From: Xanthomonas albilineans
GTDB taxonomy: Bacteria > Pseudomonadota > Gammaproteobacteria > Xanthomonadales > Xanthomonadaceae
Assembly: GCF_002939705.1 (NCBI RefSeq)
Contig: NZ_MDCB01000002.1
Location: forward strand, 285,491 to 349,490
Length of the DNA: 64,000 nucleotides
Reading direction: 5' to 3'
Part shown: positions 43,326 to 54,178 of the stretch, piece after piece
Layout: each line of letters opens with the position of its first letter
Position numbering within the stretch: the first letter of the stretch is position 1
Translations under genes and position numbers: made by a program
The notes under the pieces: generated by a model
The model's database searches: none
Seen by the model: the letters and a program-made list of their open reading frames with translations, nothing else
Told to the model about the DNA's origin: nothing

Positions 43326-43344
43326 CACTCGCACAGTGCGAGTG
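43326..43344. promoter_or_regulatory. Perfect palindrome between ppsA and ppsR
   Basis: CACTCGCACAGTGCGAGTG is a perfect 9-bp inverted repeat around a single A. It lies 84 nt before the ppsA TTG and 38 nt before the ppsR ATG, a natural place to control both genes. The binding factor is unknown. Confidence 0.6.
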
Positions 43345-43382
43345 GGTGTATCCGTTGCGTGCCAGCCAGGAGCATGCAGGTC

Positions 43383-44204
43383 ATGTCGACGATCAGACCG
43401 GTGTTCTATGTCTCCGATGGAACCGGCATCACCGCTGAAACCATTGGGCATAGCCTACTCACCCAATTCATCGGTTTCAACTTTGTTACCGACCGCATGG
43501 CATTCGTGGACGATGCGGTAAAAGCCCGCGAGGCGGCACAGCGGATCCATGCCGCGGGCGAGCGCTACCAGGTGCGGCCGATCGTGGTGAATTCCTGCGT
43601 TGACCCGCAGTTGAGCGTGCTGTTGGCCCAGAGCGGGGCGCTGATGCTGGATGTGTTCGCACCGTTCATCGAACCACTGGAGCGCGAATTGAACGCCCCG
43701 CGGCACGCGCGGGTGGGGCAGGCGCACGGCATGGTGGATTTCGAGACCTATCACCGCCGTATCAATGCAATGAATTTCGCCTTGACCCACGACGATGGCA
43801 TCGCGCTGACCTACGACGAAGCCGATCTGATCCTAGTGGCCGTCTCGCGCGCGGGCAAGACGCCGACCTGCATCTATTTGGCGCTGCACTATGGCGTACG
43901 TGCAGCCAACTATCCCTTGACCGACGAAGATCTGGAGCACGACCGCCTGCCGCCGCGTCTGCGCGCTTATCGCAACAAACTGTTCGGACTGACCATCGAT
44001 CCGGAGCGCTTGCAGCAGATCCGTCAGGAAAGGCGGCCGAATTCGCACTATGCCAACTTGGAGACGTGTCGGCGCGAAGTCGCCGCGGCCGAGAGCATGT
44101 TCCGCATGGAACGGATCTCAACCTTGAGTACCACGCATACCTCGATCGAGGAGATTTCCAGCAAGGTACTGACCACGTTGGGGTTGCAGCGCGAGATGTT
44201 CTGA
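43383..44204 (+). CDS. ppsR: PEP synthase regulatory protein PpsR (bifunctional kinase/pyrophosphorylase, DUF299)
   Basis: 273 residues from ATG 43383 ([26 protein letters not shown]), with AGGAG 10 nt upstream. It inactivates PpsA by ADP-dependent phosphorylation of a conserved Thr next to the catalytic His and reverses this with phosphate. It shows the [10 protein letters not shown] start, [24 protein letters not shown], the P-loop [16 protein letters not shown] and the C-terminal [22 protein letters not shown]. It is divergent from ppsA. Confidence 0.95.
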   Translation: MSTIRPVFYVSDGTGITAETIGHSLLTQFIGFNFVTDRMAFVDDAVKAREAAQRIHAAGERYQVRPIVVNSCVDPQLSVLLAQSGALMLDVFAPFIEPLERELNAPRHARVGQAHGMVDFETYHRRINAMNFALTHDDGIALTYDEADLILVAVSRAGKTPTCIYLALHYGVRAANYPLTDEDLEHDRLPPRLRAYRNKLFGLTIDPERLQQIRQERRPNSHYANLETCRREVAAAESMFRMERISTLSTTHTSIEEISSKVLTTLGLQREMF

Positions 44205-44350
44205 CAGCAGGCTCAGGCATGCCGGACTGAGCGGCGCAGAATCTGGCTGAACCGGCAGACTCGCGTTCGCAACGCGGATTTCCACAGTAGGCCTGCTGGT
44301 CCGATCCGTCAATGCTGCCGCTTACATCCTCCAGCGTGTAGGATCGGGGC

Positions 44351-44857
44351 ATGCCGCACGCCCTGACCCGCAGCGAACGTATCCCCCGGCTAAGCCGATT
44401 TGCCTGGCTGATGGGGTTGTATGCCGAGAACTATCAGCACCTCAATCGCCTGTTTGTGCCGGCCGATCTGGCCGTGGGCAGTTACGTCTCCAGCATTGGT
44501 GACGGCCTGGACCTGCGCCTGGACGTGATCGAACACCATCGCTACACCGTCGAACTGCGCATCACCTACGACCTGTGCGACCCGGTGACCGGCGAGCCGG
44601 ACCCGTCGGCCTATGTGCGTCTTTACCGCGACGCACGCCAAGCCGAAACCACCCACTGCTATGTCGGCCGCCGCTGGCAGGACGTGATGGGCTTGTATCC
44701 GCCGCCAGCCGAACTGATCAGCCACCGCATGCGCATGAATACGTTTCTCAGCAAGTGGCTGGAGTACCTGGCCGAGCGCGGCCACGGCGTGGCCACACTG
44801 AAGCCGGCGCCGCCGTTGCCACGCCTGCGACACGATACGGCGGCTCCCACCGTCTAA
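44351..44857 (+). CDS. DUF1249 (YqiB-like) protein
   Basis: 168 residues, soluble. The family signature is clear: MGLYAENYQHLNRLFVPADLAVGSYVSSIGDGLDLRLDVIEHHRYTVELRITYDLCDPVTGEPDPSAYVRLYRDARQAETTHCY. It has a C-terminal NTFLSKWLEYLAERGHGVATL segment. The biochemical function of the family is unknown. In many gammaproteobacteria the gene accompanies NUDIX and cAMP phosphodiesterase genes; here a NUDIX gene follows 50 nt later, probably in one transcript. Confidence 0.85.
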   Translation: MPHALTRSERIPRLSRFAWLMGLYAENYQHLNRLFVPADLAVGSYVSSIGDGLDLRLDVIEHHRYTVELRITYDLCDPVTGEPDPSAYVRLYRDARQAETTHCYVGRRWQDVMGLYPPPAELISHRMRMNTFLSKWLEYLAERGHGVATLKPAPPLPRLRHDTAAPTV

Positions 44858-44907
44858 ACGCCGCACTGTGCGGCATACTGCGCCACCGTCCATCGCCCTG
44901 CCAGCGC

Positions 44908-45396
44908 ATGCCTTATACCCCCATCGTCGCTACCCTCGGCTACGTACTTTCTCCAGACCGCTCCCGGGTGCTGTTGGTCCACCGCAATGCACGGCCCGGC
45001 GACCAGCACCTGGGCAAGTACAACGGCCTGGGCGGCAAGGTCGAGGCGGACGAAGATGTATTGGCCGGAATGCGCCGTGAAATCCGTGAGGAGGCTGGCA
45101 TCGAGTGCGAAACCCTGCAGTTGCGCGGCACCATCAGTTGGCCCGGCTTCGGCAAGCAGGGCGAGGACTGGCTGGGCTTCGTGTTCCTGATCGATGCCTA
45201 CAGCGGCGAACCGTATACCGAAAATGCCGAGGGCAGCCTGGCCTGGGTGCCGGTGGCGCAGATGGCCACGCTGCCGTTGTGGGAAGGCGACCGCCATTTC
45301 TTGCCGTTGGTGTTCGACGACGATCCGCGTCCTTTCCATGGCGTCATGCCGTACCGCGATGGACGCATGCTGTCCTGGCGCTATTCGCGGGTGTGA
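44908..45396 (+). CDS. NUDIX hydrolase, MutT-like
   Basis: 162 residues from ATG 44908. The NUDIX box is complete: GGKVEADEDVLAGMRREIREEAGIE. The surrounding pattern (VLLVHRNARPGDQHLGKYNGLGGKVE, GKQGEDWLGFVFLIDAYSGEP, LPLWEGDRHFLPLVFDD) is that of the MTH1-like 8-oxo-dGTP/2-hydroxy-dATP diphosphatase subgroup, not of classical E. coli MutT. It should clean oxidised nucleotides. It lies 50 nt after the DUF1249 gene. Confidence 0.9.
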   Translation: MPYTPIVATLGYVLSPDRSRVLLVHRNARPGDQHLGKYNGLGGKVEADEDVLAGMRREIREEAGIECETLQLRGTISWPGFGKQGEDWLGFVFLIDAYSGEPYTENAEGSLAWVPVAQMATLPLWEGDRHFLPLVFDDDPRPFHGVMPYRDGRMLSWRYSRV

Positions 45397-45428
45397 GCTG
45401 TACATATCGGTGTTGGCGCGCGCGCTGG

Positions 45429-45500
45429 TTGTCCACAACGGCTGTGGATCGATGCCGGACAAGGCTGTGGGCAACGTCGACAAGTGGTTGAAATCGCTGG
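45429..45500. repeat. Dispersed palindromic TCCACA/TGTGGA repeat, copy 2
   Basis: TTGTCCACAACGGCTGTGGAT, then about 20 nt later CTGTGGGCAAC and a GGTTGAAAT end. It aligns with copy 1 (8907-8955, whose end reads CGCTTGAAT) over its length. Confidence 0.65.
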
Positions 45501-45544
45501 TCGCATGCGGTGAGTGGCGAAAAAATCGGCAGACGTCGGCACGG

Positions 45545-45610
45545 TTCTCCACAGCGGCTGTGGATGGAATCGCCGCAGGTCTGTGGATAAGCGCGGGACT
45601 GGTTTGCAGC
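45545..45610. repeat. Dispersed palindromic TCCACA/TGTGGA repeat, copy 3
   Basis: TTCTCCACAGCGGCTGTGGAT, then about 18 nt later CTGTGGATAAGC. The TGTGGATAA part equals a DnaA-box-like 9-mer. It lies 116 nt from copy 2 in the same orientation. Confidence 0.65.
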
Positions 45611-45699
45611 GCAAGGCGGGTATCGATGTTGGCGAAAATAGTGCCAGGACCGTCACAAGAGCGTGGCCGCCTTGCAGACAGAGTTGGGAATGACACCAA

Positions 45700-46458
45700 T
45701 TACTGCGCGGTCCAGCCGCCATCGATGGCGATGGTCTGCGCGGTAATGTTGCGCGCGGCAGGGGAGGCGAGGAACGCCACGCAGCCAGCCAATTCGTCAT
45801 AGTCGATGAACACCCCCTTGGGCATCGGCTTGAGCATTACCTGTGCGATCACGTCCGCTGCGGAAATGCCACGAGTGCGGGCTTGGTCGGCGATCTGCTT
45901 GTCCACCAGCGGCGTTTTGACGTAACTGGGGCAGAGCGTGTTGATGGTGATGTCGGTATCGGCGGTTTCCAGTGCGATCACCTTGGAGAATCCGACCAGC
46001 CCGTGCTTGGCCGCGACATAGGCGCTCTTGTAGGGGCTGGCGACCAACGAGTGGATGCTGCCGATATTGACGATGCGGCCGAAACCGCGTGCGCGCATGC
46101 CTGGCAACACCGCCTGAGTCAGTCGTGCCACGCCGGTCAGCATCACTTCCACAAGCAGGCTCCATCTGTCCATCGGAAAATCCTGCAAGGGTGCCACGTG
46201 CTGCAAACCGGCATTGTTGACCAGCACGTCCACCGGGCGCGACAACGTGGCCAGGGCTGCCTCGATGCTGGCCGCGCTGCCGACGTCTAACGCCACCGAC
46301 TCGGCCGAACCGCCGGCCTGACGCAATTGCGTGGCCACTGCGGCGGCGGCGGCAGCGTCGAGGTCGCTGACCACGATGTGACGGTCACTGGCGGCGAGTT
46401 CACGGGCGATGCCCGCGCCGATGCCGCTGGCGGCGCCGGTGATCAGGACAGTCTGCAT
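45700..46458 (-). CDS. bdhA: 3-Hydroxybutyrate dehydrogenase (SDR family)
   Basis: 252 residues from ATG 46458 (MQTVLITGAASGIGAGIAREL). It interconverts D-3-hydroxybutyrate and acetoacetate with NAD. It shows the SDR cofactor motif TGAASGIG, NNAG, and the catalytic S-Y-K set (NIGSIHSLVASPYKSAYVAAKHG). It also has the bdhA-type loop TLCPSYVKTPLVDKQIADQARTRGIS and the C-terminal IAIDGGWTAQ. It lies near phaE-phaC, consistent with use of PHB breakdown products, but on the opposite strand. Confidence 0.92.
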   Translation of the reverse strand: MQTVLITGAASGIGAGIARELAASDRHIVVSDLDAAAAAAVATQLRQAGGSAESVALDVGSAASIEAALATLSRPVDVLVNNAGLQHVAPLQDFPMDRWSLLVEVMLTGVARLTQAVLPGMRARGFGRIVNIGSIHSLVASPYKSAYVAAKHGLVGFSKVIALETADTDITINTLCPSYVKTPLVDKQIADQARTRGISAADVIAQVMLKPMPKGVFIDYDELAGCVAFLASPAARNITAQTIAIDGGWTAQ

Positions 46459-46605
46459 GGGGAGTACCTGTGCGAAAGTGGGGCGTTGAGCGTAACAGCG
46501 CACGCGGCAGATCGTAGCGGCGGCGCTCGCCAGTGCGGCGACACCACGCTATCCTGTATCTGTCACTAGGACGCCTGCGTCGAATCCGCCACACATGCCG
46601 ATGAC

Positions 46606-47226
46606 ATGTCGATGAAACGTCATTTCTCGATGTTGCGCGAGTTCCGGCTGGCCGATTGGTTCACCCTCGGCAATGCTTTCTGCGGGACTGGCGCGGTGTT
46701 CGCGGCGATGCGTTTTCTACAGGATGGCCGATGCAGCGACCTGCTATTCGGGATGGCGCTGATTCCATTGGCGTTTGTGTTCGATGCCTTGGATGGCCGG
46801 GTGGCGCGTTGGCGCAAGTCGGCTTCCACCCTGGGCCGCGAATTGGATTCGCTGGCCGACGTGATTTCCTTCGGTGTCGCTCCGGCGGCGTTGGCCTACG
46901 CCTGCGGCATGCAAGGCGGCTGGGACTGGCTGGTGCTGAGCTTCTTCGTGTGTTGTGGAGTCAGCCGCTTGGCGCGCTACAACGTCACCGCCGAGCAACT
47001 AGCCGGCGATGACGACAAGGTTCCGTATTTCGAAGGAACGCCGATTCCCAGCAGCCTGGGCTTGGTGATGGTGCTAGCGATGGCGGCGCATTTTGGCCGC
47101 ATCGGCGATGCGTTGTGGTGGGGGCAATGCCGCCTCGGCCCTTGGTTGCTGCACCCATTGGTGCTGTTGTTCGCGTTGTCCGGATCGTTGATGATCAGCA
47201 AGACCCTGCGCATTCCCAAGCCCTGA
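46606..47226 (+). CDS. pssA: CDP-diacylglycerol-serine O-phosphatidyltransferase
   Basis: 206 residues, a polytopic membrane enzyme making phosphatidylserine, the precursor of phosphatidylethanolamine. The CDP-alcohol phosphotransferase motif is complete: DALDGRVAR (starting DxxDG) with GRELDSLADVISFGVAPA. It is of the short, B. subtilis-like type. Five to six hydrophobic segments are seen. It ends 46 nt before phaE; whether the two are cotranscribed is uncertain. Confidence 0.9.
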   Translation: MSMKRHFSMLREFRLADWFTLGNAFCGTGAVFAAMRFLQDGRCSDLLFGMALIPLAFVFDALDGRVARWRKSASTLGRELDSLADVISFGVAPAALAYACGMQGGWDWLVLSFFVCCGVSRLARYNVTAEQLAGDDDKVPYFEGTPIPSSLGLVMVLAMAAHFGRIGDALWWGQCRLGPWLLHPLVLLFALSGSLMISKTLRIPKP

Positions 47227-47272
47227 GCTGCGACGTATTGCTATCATCGCCAACAGGCTTGGGAGAGTGGCG

Positions 47273-48364
47273 ATGAAAGCTAGCGGTGGCACGAGCCCCG
47301 GCGATTTCGAAGCAATGGCACGGCAATACTGGGACGCCTGGAGCGCCATATTGCGGCAGGGGAGTGCAGCATCGGCGGCAGCGCCGATGCGCGAGAACGG
47401 TTCCTGGCGCGAGGCGATCGACGCCTGGGCGCAATGGCTGCCGCGTAGCACGTCAACGCACACCGAGGACGCTGTCGCACGGTTTCAGCAGCATGCCGGC
47501 GATTGGCTCGGTGCGATGCAGCAAGTGGCCGTCGGCTTCGCCGGACGCGACGCCAGCAGCGCCGAGGTGGCCGATGCCTGGAAGCGGCAGGTACAGAGCC
47601 AACGCGAGCAATGCCTGCAGTGGTTGCTCGGTTCGCTGGCGGGCGCTGGTCAGGCCACGCTTGACCCGTGGCTGCAGCAAGCGGCGCACTGGATGCAGGG
47701 GGTGCAACGCGACAGTAGTCCATGGCTGCAGATGCCGGGGTTCGGCCCGGCGCGTAATCATCATGCGCGTTGGCGGGCGCTGACCAAGGCGCAGCAGGAG
47801 TATCTGGCGCAGTCGCAGTCTTATATGGCGCTGCTGCATGCTGCCATTGACCGCGCGTTCCTCGTGTTCGAGGAGAAATTGCGCGCACACGAGGACCCAG
47901 GCCGGCAATTGACCAACGCGCGTGCGATGTTCGACCTGTGGATCGATGCCGCCGAAGAAGCTTATGCGGCAGTGGCATTGTCACCGGAGTTCCGTCAGGT
48001 CTACGCCGATTTCGCCAATGCGCAGATGCGGCTACGGGGGCTGCTGCAACGCGAGGTCGAGCAGGTTTGCGAGCAAATGGGCCTGCCGACGCGCACCGAG
48101 TTGGATGCCGCGCATTGCCGCATCGCAGATCTGGAGCGGCGCCTGCGTCGGCTGGAGCGCGGCGCGGGGCAGGGGGCTGGCACGGCGCGCCCGTCAGTGA
48201 CGGAGCGTGCCCCAGCCGCCGCCCTCTCGACGTCACCGACCGCGCCCGCTAAACGCACCGTGTCCAAAAAGACAGCAGCGAAGACGGCTCAGGCCATGCC
48301 GTCGGCAACTGCCAAGGCGCACCGCAGCGTCGGCGCGTCACCGCCACGCCGGAGCCGCGCATGA
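47273..48364 (+). CDS. phaE: Class III PHA synthase subunit PhaE
   Basis: 363 residues from ATG 47273, with GGGAG 7 nt upstream. PhaE is the non-catalytic partner of PhaC in polyhydroxybutyrate synthesis. It shows SPGDFEAMARQYWDAW near the N-terminus, Trp/Gln-rich helices, the family's PGFGPARNHHARWRALTKAQQEYLAQSQSYMALL and LTNARAMFDLWIDAAEEAYAAVALSPEFRQVYADFANAQMRLRG. A C-terminal coiled coil and a Lys/Ala-rich tail follow. It overlaps the phaC start by 4 nt. Confidence 0.93.
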   Translation: MKASGGTSPGDFEAMARQYWDAWSAILRQGSAASAAAPMRENGSWREAIDAWAQWLPRSTSTHTEDAVARFQQHAGDWLGAMQQVAVGFAGRDASSAEVADAWKRQVQSQREQCLQWLLGSLAGAGQATLDPWLQQAAHWMQGVQRDSSPWLQMPGFGPARNHHARWRALTKAQQEYLAQSQSYMALLHAAIDRAFLVFEEKLRAHEDPGRQLTNARAMFDLWIDAAEEAYAAVALSPEFRQVYADFANAQMRLRGLLQREVEQVCEQMGLPTRTELDAAHCRIADLERRLRRLERGAGQGAGTARPSVTERAPAAALSTSPTAPAKRTVSKKTAAKTAQAMPSATAKAHRSVGASPPRRSRA

Positions 48365-49437
48365 AGGGGCCACTGAGTTTCAGCAGCGACGATCTGCTGC
48401 AGGAAACCCTGGAACTGCAGCGCAAGTTGCTCGAGGGCATGCGGGTATTGCCTGGCCTGGACGAGGTGCAGTACGGGGCCACTGCACGCCAGGAAGTATG
48501 GCGCGATGGCAAGGTCGTGTTGTACCGCTTCGTCGGCAGCAAGCCGCCGACAGCCAAGGTGCCATTGCTGATCGTGTACGCCCTGGTCAACCGCCCGTAC
48601 ATGGTGGACCTGCAGGCCGATCGTTCCCTGGTACAGGGCTTGCTGACACTGGGCGAGGATGTGTACGTGCTGGATTGGGGCTACCCCGACCGATCCGAGC
48701 GCTATCTGACCCTGGAAGATTACTTGCTGCGCTACATCGACGGTGCTGTGGACCATCTGCGTGACAGTAACGCTAGCGCGCCAGTGAATGTCCTGGGCAT
48801 TTGCCAAGGCGGCACGTTTTCGTTGTGCTATGCCGCGTTGCGACCGGAGAAAGTGCGCAATCTGGTCACGATGGTCACCCCGGTGGATTTCCACACACCG
48901 GACAACATGCTGTCGAACTGGGTACGCCAGGTCGACGTGGATCTGTTCGTGGATACCTTGGGCAACGTACCAGCCGACCTGATGAACGTCAGTTACCTGA
49001 TGCTCAAGCCATTCCGCTTGAATCTGCAGAAATACGTCGGTCTGCTCGACATCCTCGACGATCCGCAGGCGCTGGAGGATTTCCTGCGCATGGAAAAGTG
49101 GATCTTCGACTCGCCCGACCTGGCTGGCGAGACATTCCGCGAATTCGTCAAACAGTTCTATCAAGACAATGCCCTGGTGCATGGCCGCGCACGGATCGGC
49201 GACCACACGGTGGATCTTGGACAGGTGACGATGCCGGTGCTCAATGTCTACGCCGAGCAGGACCATTTGGTGCCGCCGGACGCCTCGCGGGCGTTGCGCG
49301 GGGTGGTCGGTAGCCACGACTACGCCGAACTGAGTTTCCGCGGTGGACATATCGGCATCTACGTCTCTGGCCGTGCCCAGCGCGAAGTGCCGGCATCGCT
49401 GCATCGCTGGCTGGCCGAGCGCGACGGTGGACACTGA
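48361..49437 (+). CDS. phaC: Class III PHA synthase catalytic subunit PhaC
   Basis: 358 residues, alpha/beta-hydrolase fold, the class III length. It polymerises (R)-3-hydroxyacyl-CoA on granules. The catalytic Cys148 lies in the lipase-like box GICQGG. The Asp is in VYAEQDHLVPP and the His in RGGHIGIYVSG. It also has PLLIVYALVNRPYMVDLQ and VYVLDWGYPDRSERYLTLEDYL, invariant in class III/IV enzymes. It is coupled to phaE. No phaA or phaB is seen in the window. Confidence 0.95.
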   Translation: MKGPLSFSSDDLLQETLELQRKLLEGMRVLPGLDEVQYGATARQEVWRDGKVVLYRFVGSKPPTAKVPLLIVYALVNRPYMVDLQADRSLVQGLLTLGEDVYVLDWGYPDRSERYLTLEDYLLRYIDGAVDHLRDSNASAPVNVLGICQGGTFSLCYAALRPEKVRNLVTMVTPVDFHTPDNMLSNWVRQVDVDLFVDTLGNVPADLMNVSYLMLKPFRLNLQKYVGLLDILDDPQALEDFLRMEKWIFDSPDLAGETFREFVKQFYQDNALVHGRARIGDHTVDLGQVTMPVLNVYAEQDHLVPPDASRALRGVVGSHDYAELSFRGGHIGIYVSGRAQREVPASLHRWLAERDGGH

Positions 49438-50040
49438 GCTTGCCGTCTACCGTAGTTCGTCCATTCGGCAGCGCTCTGAGAGCGTTTCATGTCGAAATGA
49501 CGGATTTGCGTTGTCGCATCACCATGTTTGTCGCGCGGGCCCATGCGGCGAACACGACAGACAGGCGGTGACGATCTGTTCCAGTCGCTTACAGAGAGGG
49601 AGTTGAGTTGGCATAGTTAATTTCATGTGATTATTCAGCAATGCATTTGTAGAGCAATATCCCTGGATGAGCCTTGATGCAGCACTTCCTCACATGATGC
49701 TGTGTCGTGTTCGCGTCAGCTTCACTGAATTTCAGCTATACGAAACGTGATGTCTGGTCGCTGTCGAGATCGGGCTCAGCACGGGTGGTGAGAAGCCACT
49801 GCTGACTCAGTGCGTGTGCATGCCCATGAAAGACACCAAGCGTGGATCTGAGATCCACGTCGAACGTCTGCTTGGGGTGAGCAACCGGCAGCCAAGGATC
49901 ATGGTGCTGGAGTCGTTGCAAGACGATATTCTGGTGGAGCGTTTGCATAGGTATGATTCACGTTGCCCCCGGCGTGCGAACCCTGGGGTGGTTGCCCGCC
50001 TAGTCGGGCCAGCGATGGTTCGCATCGACCTGCCCCGACC
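49438..50040. other. Long intergenic region phaC-LOV kinase gene
   Basis: 603 nt, locally AT-richer (49610-49740) than its surroundings. A small hairpin CGCTC-TGA-GAGCG (49472-49484) followed by TTTC may terminate phaC. A 70-codon minus-strand frame (49736-49948; DPWLPVAHPKQTFDVDLRSTLGVFHG) is open, but I recognise nothing in it. No gene is asserted; the lower GC suggests eroded or foreign sequence. Confidence 0.5.
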
Positions 50041-51675
50041 ATGTCCGCATCCGACTCCAGCCCCGACCATTCGTTGCCTGTAAGCGTCGACTCGGACGCG
50101 CCTACGGGCGTGTCCAACCGGAGCAGCGATATCTTCTTCGCTGCGGTGCAGACCACGCGCATGCCGATGATCGTCACCGATCCGAACCAGCCGGACAACC
50201 CGATCATCTTCGTCAATAACGCTTTCCTGGAGATGACCGGCTACAGCAAGGAGGAACTGATCGGCAATAATTGCCGCTTCCTGCAAGGGCCGGACACCGA
50301 CCGCGAAACCGTGCGCAGCGTGCGTGATGCGATCGCTTCGCACACCGAAGTGGCTGTGGAGATCCTCAACTATCGCAAAGACGGTTCCAGCTTCTGGAAC
50401 GCGCTGTACATCTCTCCGGTCTACGACGAGTGCGGCAAGCTGGTGTACTTCTTCGGCTCGCAATTGGATGTCAGCCGCCGCCGTGATGCCGAGGATGCCC
50501 TGCGTCAGGCGCAGAAGATGGAGGCTCTGGGCCAGCTCACCGGGGGTATCGCGCACGACTTCAACAATCTGCTGCAGATCATGTCCGGCTATCTGGAGCT
50601 GATCGAGCATGCGGTGCAAGGCGAGTCGTCCACTCCGCTATTGTTGTCCAAGAGTGTGGAGCGTGCCCGCGATGCGGCCAGCCAGGCGGCGCGGTTGACC
50701 CAACAATTGTTGGCGTTTGCGCGCAAGCAAAAGTTGGAAGGACGCGTACTCAATCTCAATGCGCTGGTAGCGGGGATGAGCGATGTGGCAAAGCGCACCC
50801 TCGGCGACAGCATTGCATTCTCGCTGGAACTGGCCTCGGATTTGCGCAATTGCCGGATCGATCCGACACAGGCCGAGGTCGCGTTGCTGAACATCCTGAT
50901 CAACGCACGCGATGCGATGGCCGAGCAGTCCGTGCCGCGGTTGGTGATTCAGACCCGCAACGTGTCGGTGCGCGTCAACGAACCGACGACCTACGATAAT
51001 CTGCTACCCGGTCACTACGTGTGCGTATCGGTCACCGATAACGGCAGCGGCATGCCGCCGGAGGTGCTGGCCCGCGTTCTGGATCCGTTCTTCACCACAA
51101 AGGATGAAGGCAAGGGGACTGGCCTTGGCCTGTCGATGGTGTATGGCTTTGCAAAGCAATCCGGCGGTGCGGTGCGTTTGTATTCCGAAGAAGGCCATGG
51201 CACCACCGTGCGCTTGTATTTCCCCATCGACGACAACGTCGAGAACATGGCGCCACGCGACTCGCGCGCACGTCGCCCATTCGATCGCCAGGGCGACGAG
51301 ACCATCCTGATCGTCGAGGATCGGCCGGATATCGCCGACTTGGCGCGCCTGTTCCTGGAAGATCAGGGCTACGTCACGCATGTGGTGTACAACGCGCGCG
51401 AAGCGCTGGCGTTGATCGATACCGGTATCCATGTGGACTTGCTGTATTCGGACCTGATCATGCCCGGCGGCCTCAATGGGGTGATGCTGGCGCGTGAGGT
51501 GCGGCGCCGACAGCCGCGCATCAAGGTATTGCTGACGACCGGCTATGCGGAGTCCTCGATCGAACGCACCGATGCCGGTGGTAACGAATTCGAAGTGCTG
51601 GCCAAGCCCTACAACCGTCAGGAGTTGACCCGCAAGGTCCGCATGGTGTTGGATGGTCCGAACGGAACGGAGTGA
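50041..51675 (+). CDS. LOV-domain hybrid histidine kinase (blue-light sensor)
   Basis: 544 residues from ATG 50041. A LOV domain at about 30-145 has the photoreactive cysteine C78 in GNNCRFLQG with the FMN-contact residues. A histidine kinase follows (H-box with H172 in [23 protein letters not shown], then [20 protein letters not shown] and [19 protein letters not shown]). A C-terminal receiver has the phospho-acceptor D471 in [11 protein letters not shown]. No membrane segments. It resembles the characterised Xac-LOV of X. citri, which affects motility, adhesion and virulence in response to light. Confidence 0.93.
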   Translation: MSASDSSPDHSLPVSVDSDAPTGVSNRSSDIFFAAVQTTRMPMIVTDPNQPDNPIIFVNNAFLEMTGYSKEELIGNNCRFLQGPDTDRETVRSVRDAIASHTEVAVEILNYRKDGSSFWNALYISPVYDECGKLVYFFGSQLDVSRRRDAEDALRQAQKMEALGQLTGGIAHDFNNLLQIMSGYLELIEHAVQGESSTPLLLSKSVERARDAASQAARLTQQLLAFARKQKLEGRVLNLNALVAGMSDVAKRTLGDSIAFSLELASDLRNCRIDPTQAEVALLNILINARDAMAEQSVPRLVIQTRNVSVRVNEPTTYDNLLPGHYVCVSVTDNGSGMPPEVLARVLDPFFTTKDEGKGTGLGLSMVYGFAKQSGGAVRLYSEEGHGTTVRLYFPIDDNVENMAPRDSRARRPFDRQGDETILIVEDRPDIADLARLFLEDQGYVTHVVYNAREALALIDTGIHVDLLYSDLIMPGGLNGVMLAREVRRRQPRIKVLLTTGYAESSIERTDAGGNEFEVLAKPYNRQELTRKVRMVLDGPNGTE

Positions 51676-51776
51676 GTTGAACGGGACAGGTCTGCGTGCG
51701 CCTGTCAACGGGTTCCCCGGTGGCGCGCGCACTGCGAAAATAGCGGTTTTCCGCAAGGCGGCTTCGGCCGGACGCA

Positions 51777-54137
<2,361 letters not shown>

Positions 54138-54149
54138 AGAAGACGCTGG

Positions 54150-54169
54150 CTGCCGACTGATGTCGGCAG
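54150..54169. terminator. Hairpin between convergent tex and sensor kinase genes
   Basis: CTGCCGAC-TGAT-GTCGGCAG is a perfect 8-bp stem with a 4-nt loop, 12 nt past the tex stop and 9 nt before the kinase stop. It could end transcription from both sides; there is no long T-run. Confidence 0.55.
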
Positions 54170-54178
54170 TCCGCAGGC

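Larger units (their letters stand above)
45397..45699. other. Intergenic region between convergent NUDIX and bdhA genes
   Basis: 303 nt with no gene supported. It holds two copies of the TCCACA/TGTGGA palindromic repeat. Confidence 0.7.

Noticed and set aside
45581..45592. CTGTGGATAAGC as a chromosomal origin (DnaA box)
   Set aside because: Only one good 9-mer, no AT-rich region and no dnaA/dnaN/gyrB genes nearby; treated as part of the dispersed repeat.
49736..49948. 70-codon minus-strand frame downstream of phaC
   Set aside because: No recognisable family or clear ribosome site; kept only as a note in the intergenic entry.
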